Below, piece after piece: positions 5,580 to 5,728 of a stretch of 5,728 nt of DNA (positions within the stretch are counted from its first letter, which is position 1; every line of letters starts with the position of its first letter). The notes under the pieces were generated by a model, which searched no databases, was not told the DNA's origin, and saw only the letters and a list, made by a program, of their open reading frames with translations. The position numbers and the translations under genes were made by a program. Source of the stretch: Deltaproteobacteria bacterium (GTDB lineage Bacteria > Myxococcota_A > UBA9160); contig DOUU01000495.1 of NCBI GenBank assembly GCA_003520425.1, forward strand, positions 140 through 5,867, written 5' to 3'.

Positions 5580-5728
5580 CTAGCTGGGCGTGGTTTCCGC
5601 TTCGGGCGGGGTCCCGACGCGCGGGAGCGTGAACCAGAATGTGCTGCCGCGGCCTGGCGCACTGATCACACCAATCTCGCCGCCGTGCGCGCGCACCACA
5701 TCGGCCTCGAGGCCCAGCACTTCATTCA
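5580..5728 (-). CDS. Sensor histidine kinase, C-terminal end (partial)
   Basis: Only the last 48-49 codons are inside the window. The stop, TAG, is the complement of 5580-5582, and the gene runs off the right edge. The visible protein contains [10 protein letters not shown], then [15 protein letters not shown], and a short Pro/Glu/Thr tail ending in TPS. The AHGG...S.PG.GSTF.F.LP pattern is the C-terminal end of the HATPase_c (ATP-binding) domain of sensor histidine kinases, which autophosphorylate on ATP and signal to a response regulator. The upstream residues read [11 protein letters not shown]; the usual G-x-G-L-G-L spacing of the G2 glycine box is not seen there. This may reflect a divergent or degenerate ATP lid. 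Sensor domain, phospho-acceptor histidine and partner regulator lie outside the window. It converges on hpnN and is not part of that operon. Confidence 0.75.
   Translation of the reverse strand, partial: NEVLGLEADVVRAHGGEIGVISAPGRGSTFWFTLPRVGTPPEAETTPS

Noticed and set aside
5580..5728. Class III adenylate cyclase fragment, suggested by [18 protein letters not shown]
   Set aside because: The first half resembles the cyclase LN..F..MVDVV..HGG pattern, but the following residues ([12 protein letters not shown] and stop) are the end of a histidine kinase ATPase domain and lack the cyclase GD motif.

Overview
The window is GC-rich bacterial DNA, roughly two-thirds G+C by eye. It carries four genes on the + strand and the 3' end of a fifth on the - strand. 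The best taxonomic clue is a hopanoid-type RND transporter (HpnN). It points to a Gram-negative, hopanoid-making lineage such as a proteobacterium, a 'deltaproteobacterial' phylum or a relative. Nothing here fixes the taxon more closely. I saw no tRNA, rRNA, CRISPR array, insertion sequence or phage gene.

Layout: 1-146 is an upstream leader with no recognisable gene. 147-485 encodes a small, mostly helical conserved protein. 486-676 is an intergenic stretch with a compound hairpin directly after the stop codon. 677-1654 encodes an alpha/beta-hydrolase with a complete Ser-Asp-His triad. 1655-2070 is a 416-base gap with no convincing gene; it has a terminator-like hairpin near its start and a hairpin next to the next ribosome binding site. 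2071-2760 encodes a class I SAM-dependent methyltransferase. About 2819-5527 encodes HpnN, a 12-helix RND-superfamily lipid transporter whose exact start is unresolved. 5528-5579 is a short convergent gap able to fold into a nested hairpin. 5580-5728 (- strand) is the C-terminal end of a sensor histidine kinase cut by the window edge.

The methyltransferase and hpnN are 58 bases apart in the same direction and are probably co-transcribed. HpnN homologues move hopanoids from the inner to the outer membrane, so the methyltransferase may act on a lipid or isoprenoid substrate; that link is inference from position. The hydrolase and the small helical protein are separated from this pair by long gaps and are probably separate units. 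Overall this is an ordinary chromosomal envelope/lipid neighbourhood, not an obvious new system. The more unusual points are the hairpins placed against ribosome binding sites, a cluster of GAGCTC words in the gaps, the uncertain hpnN start, and the non-canonical glycine box in the partial kinase.
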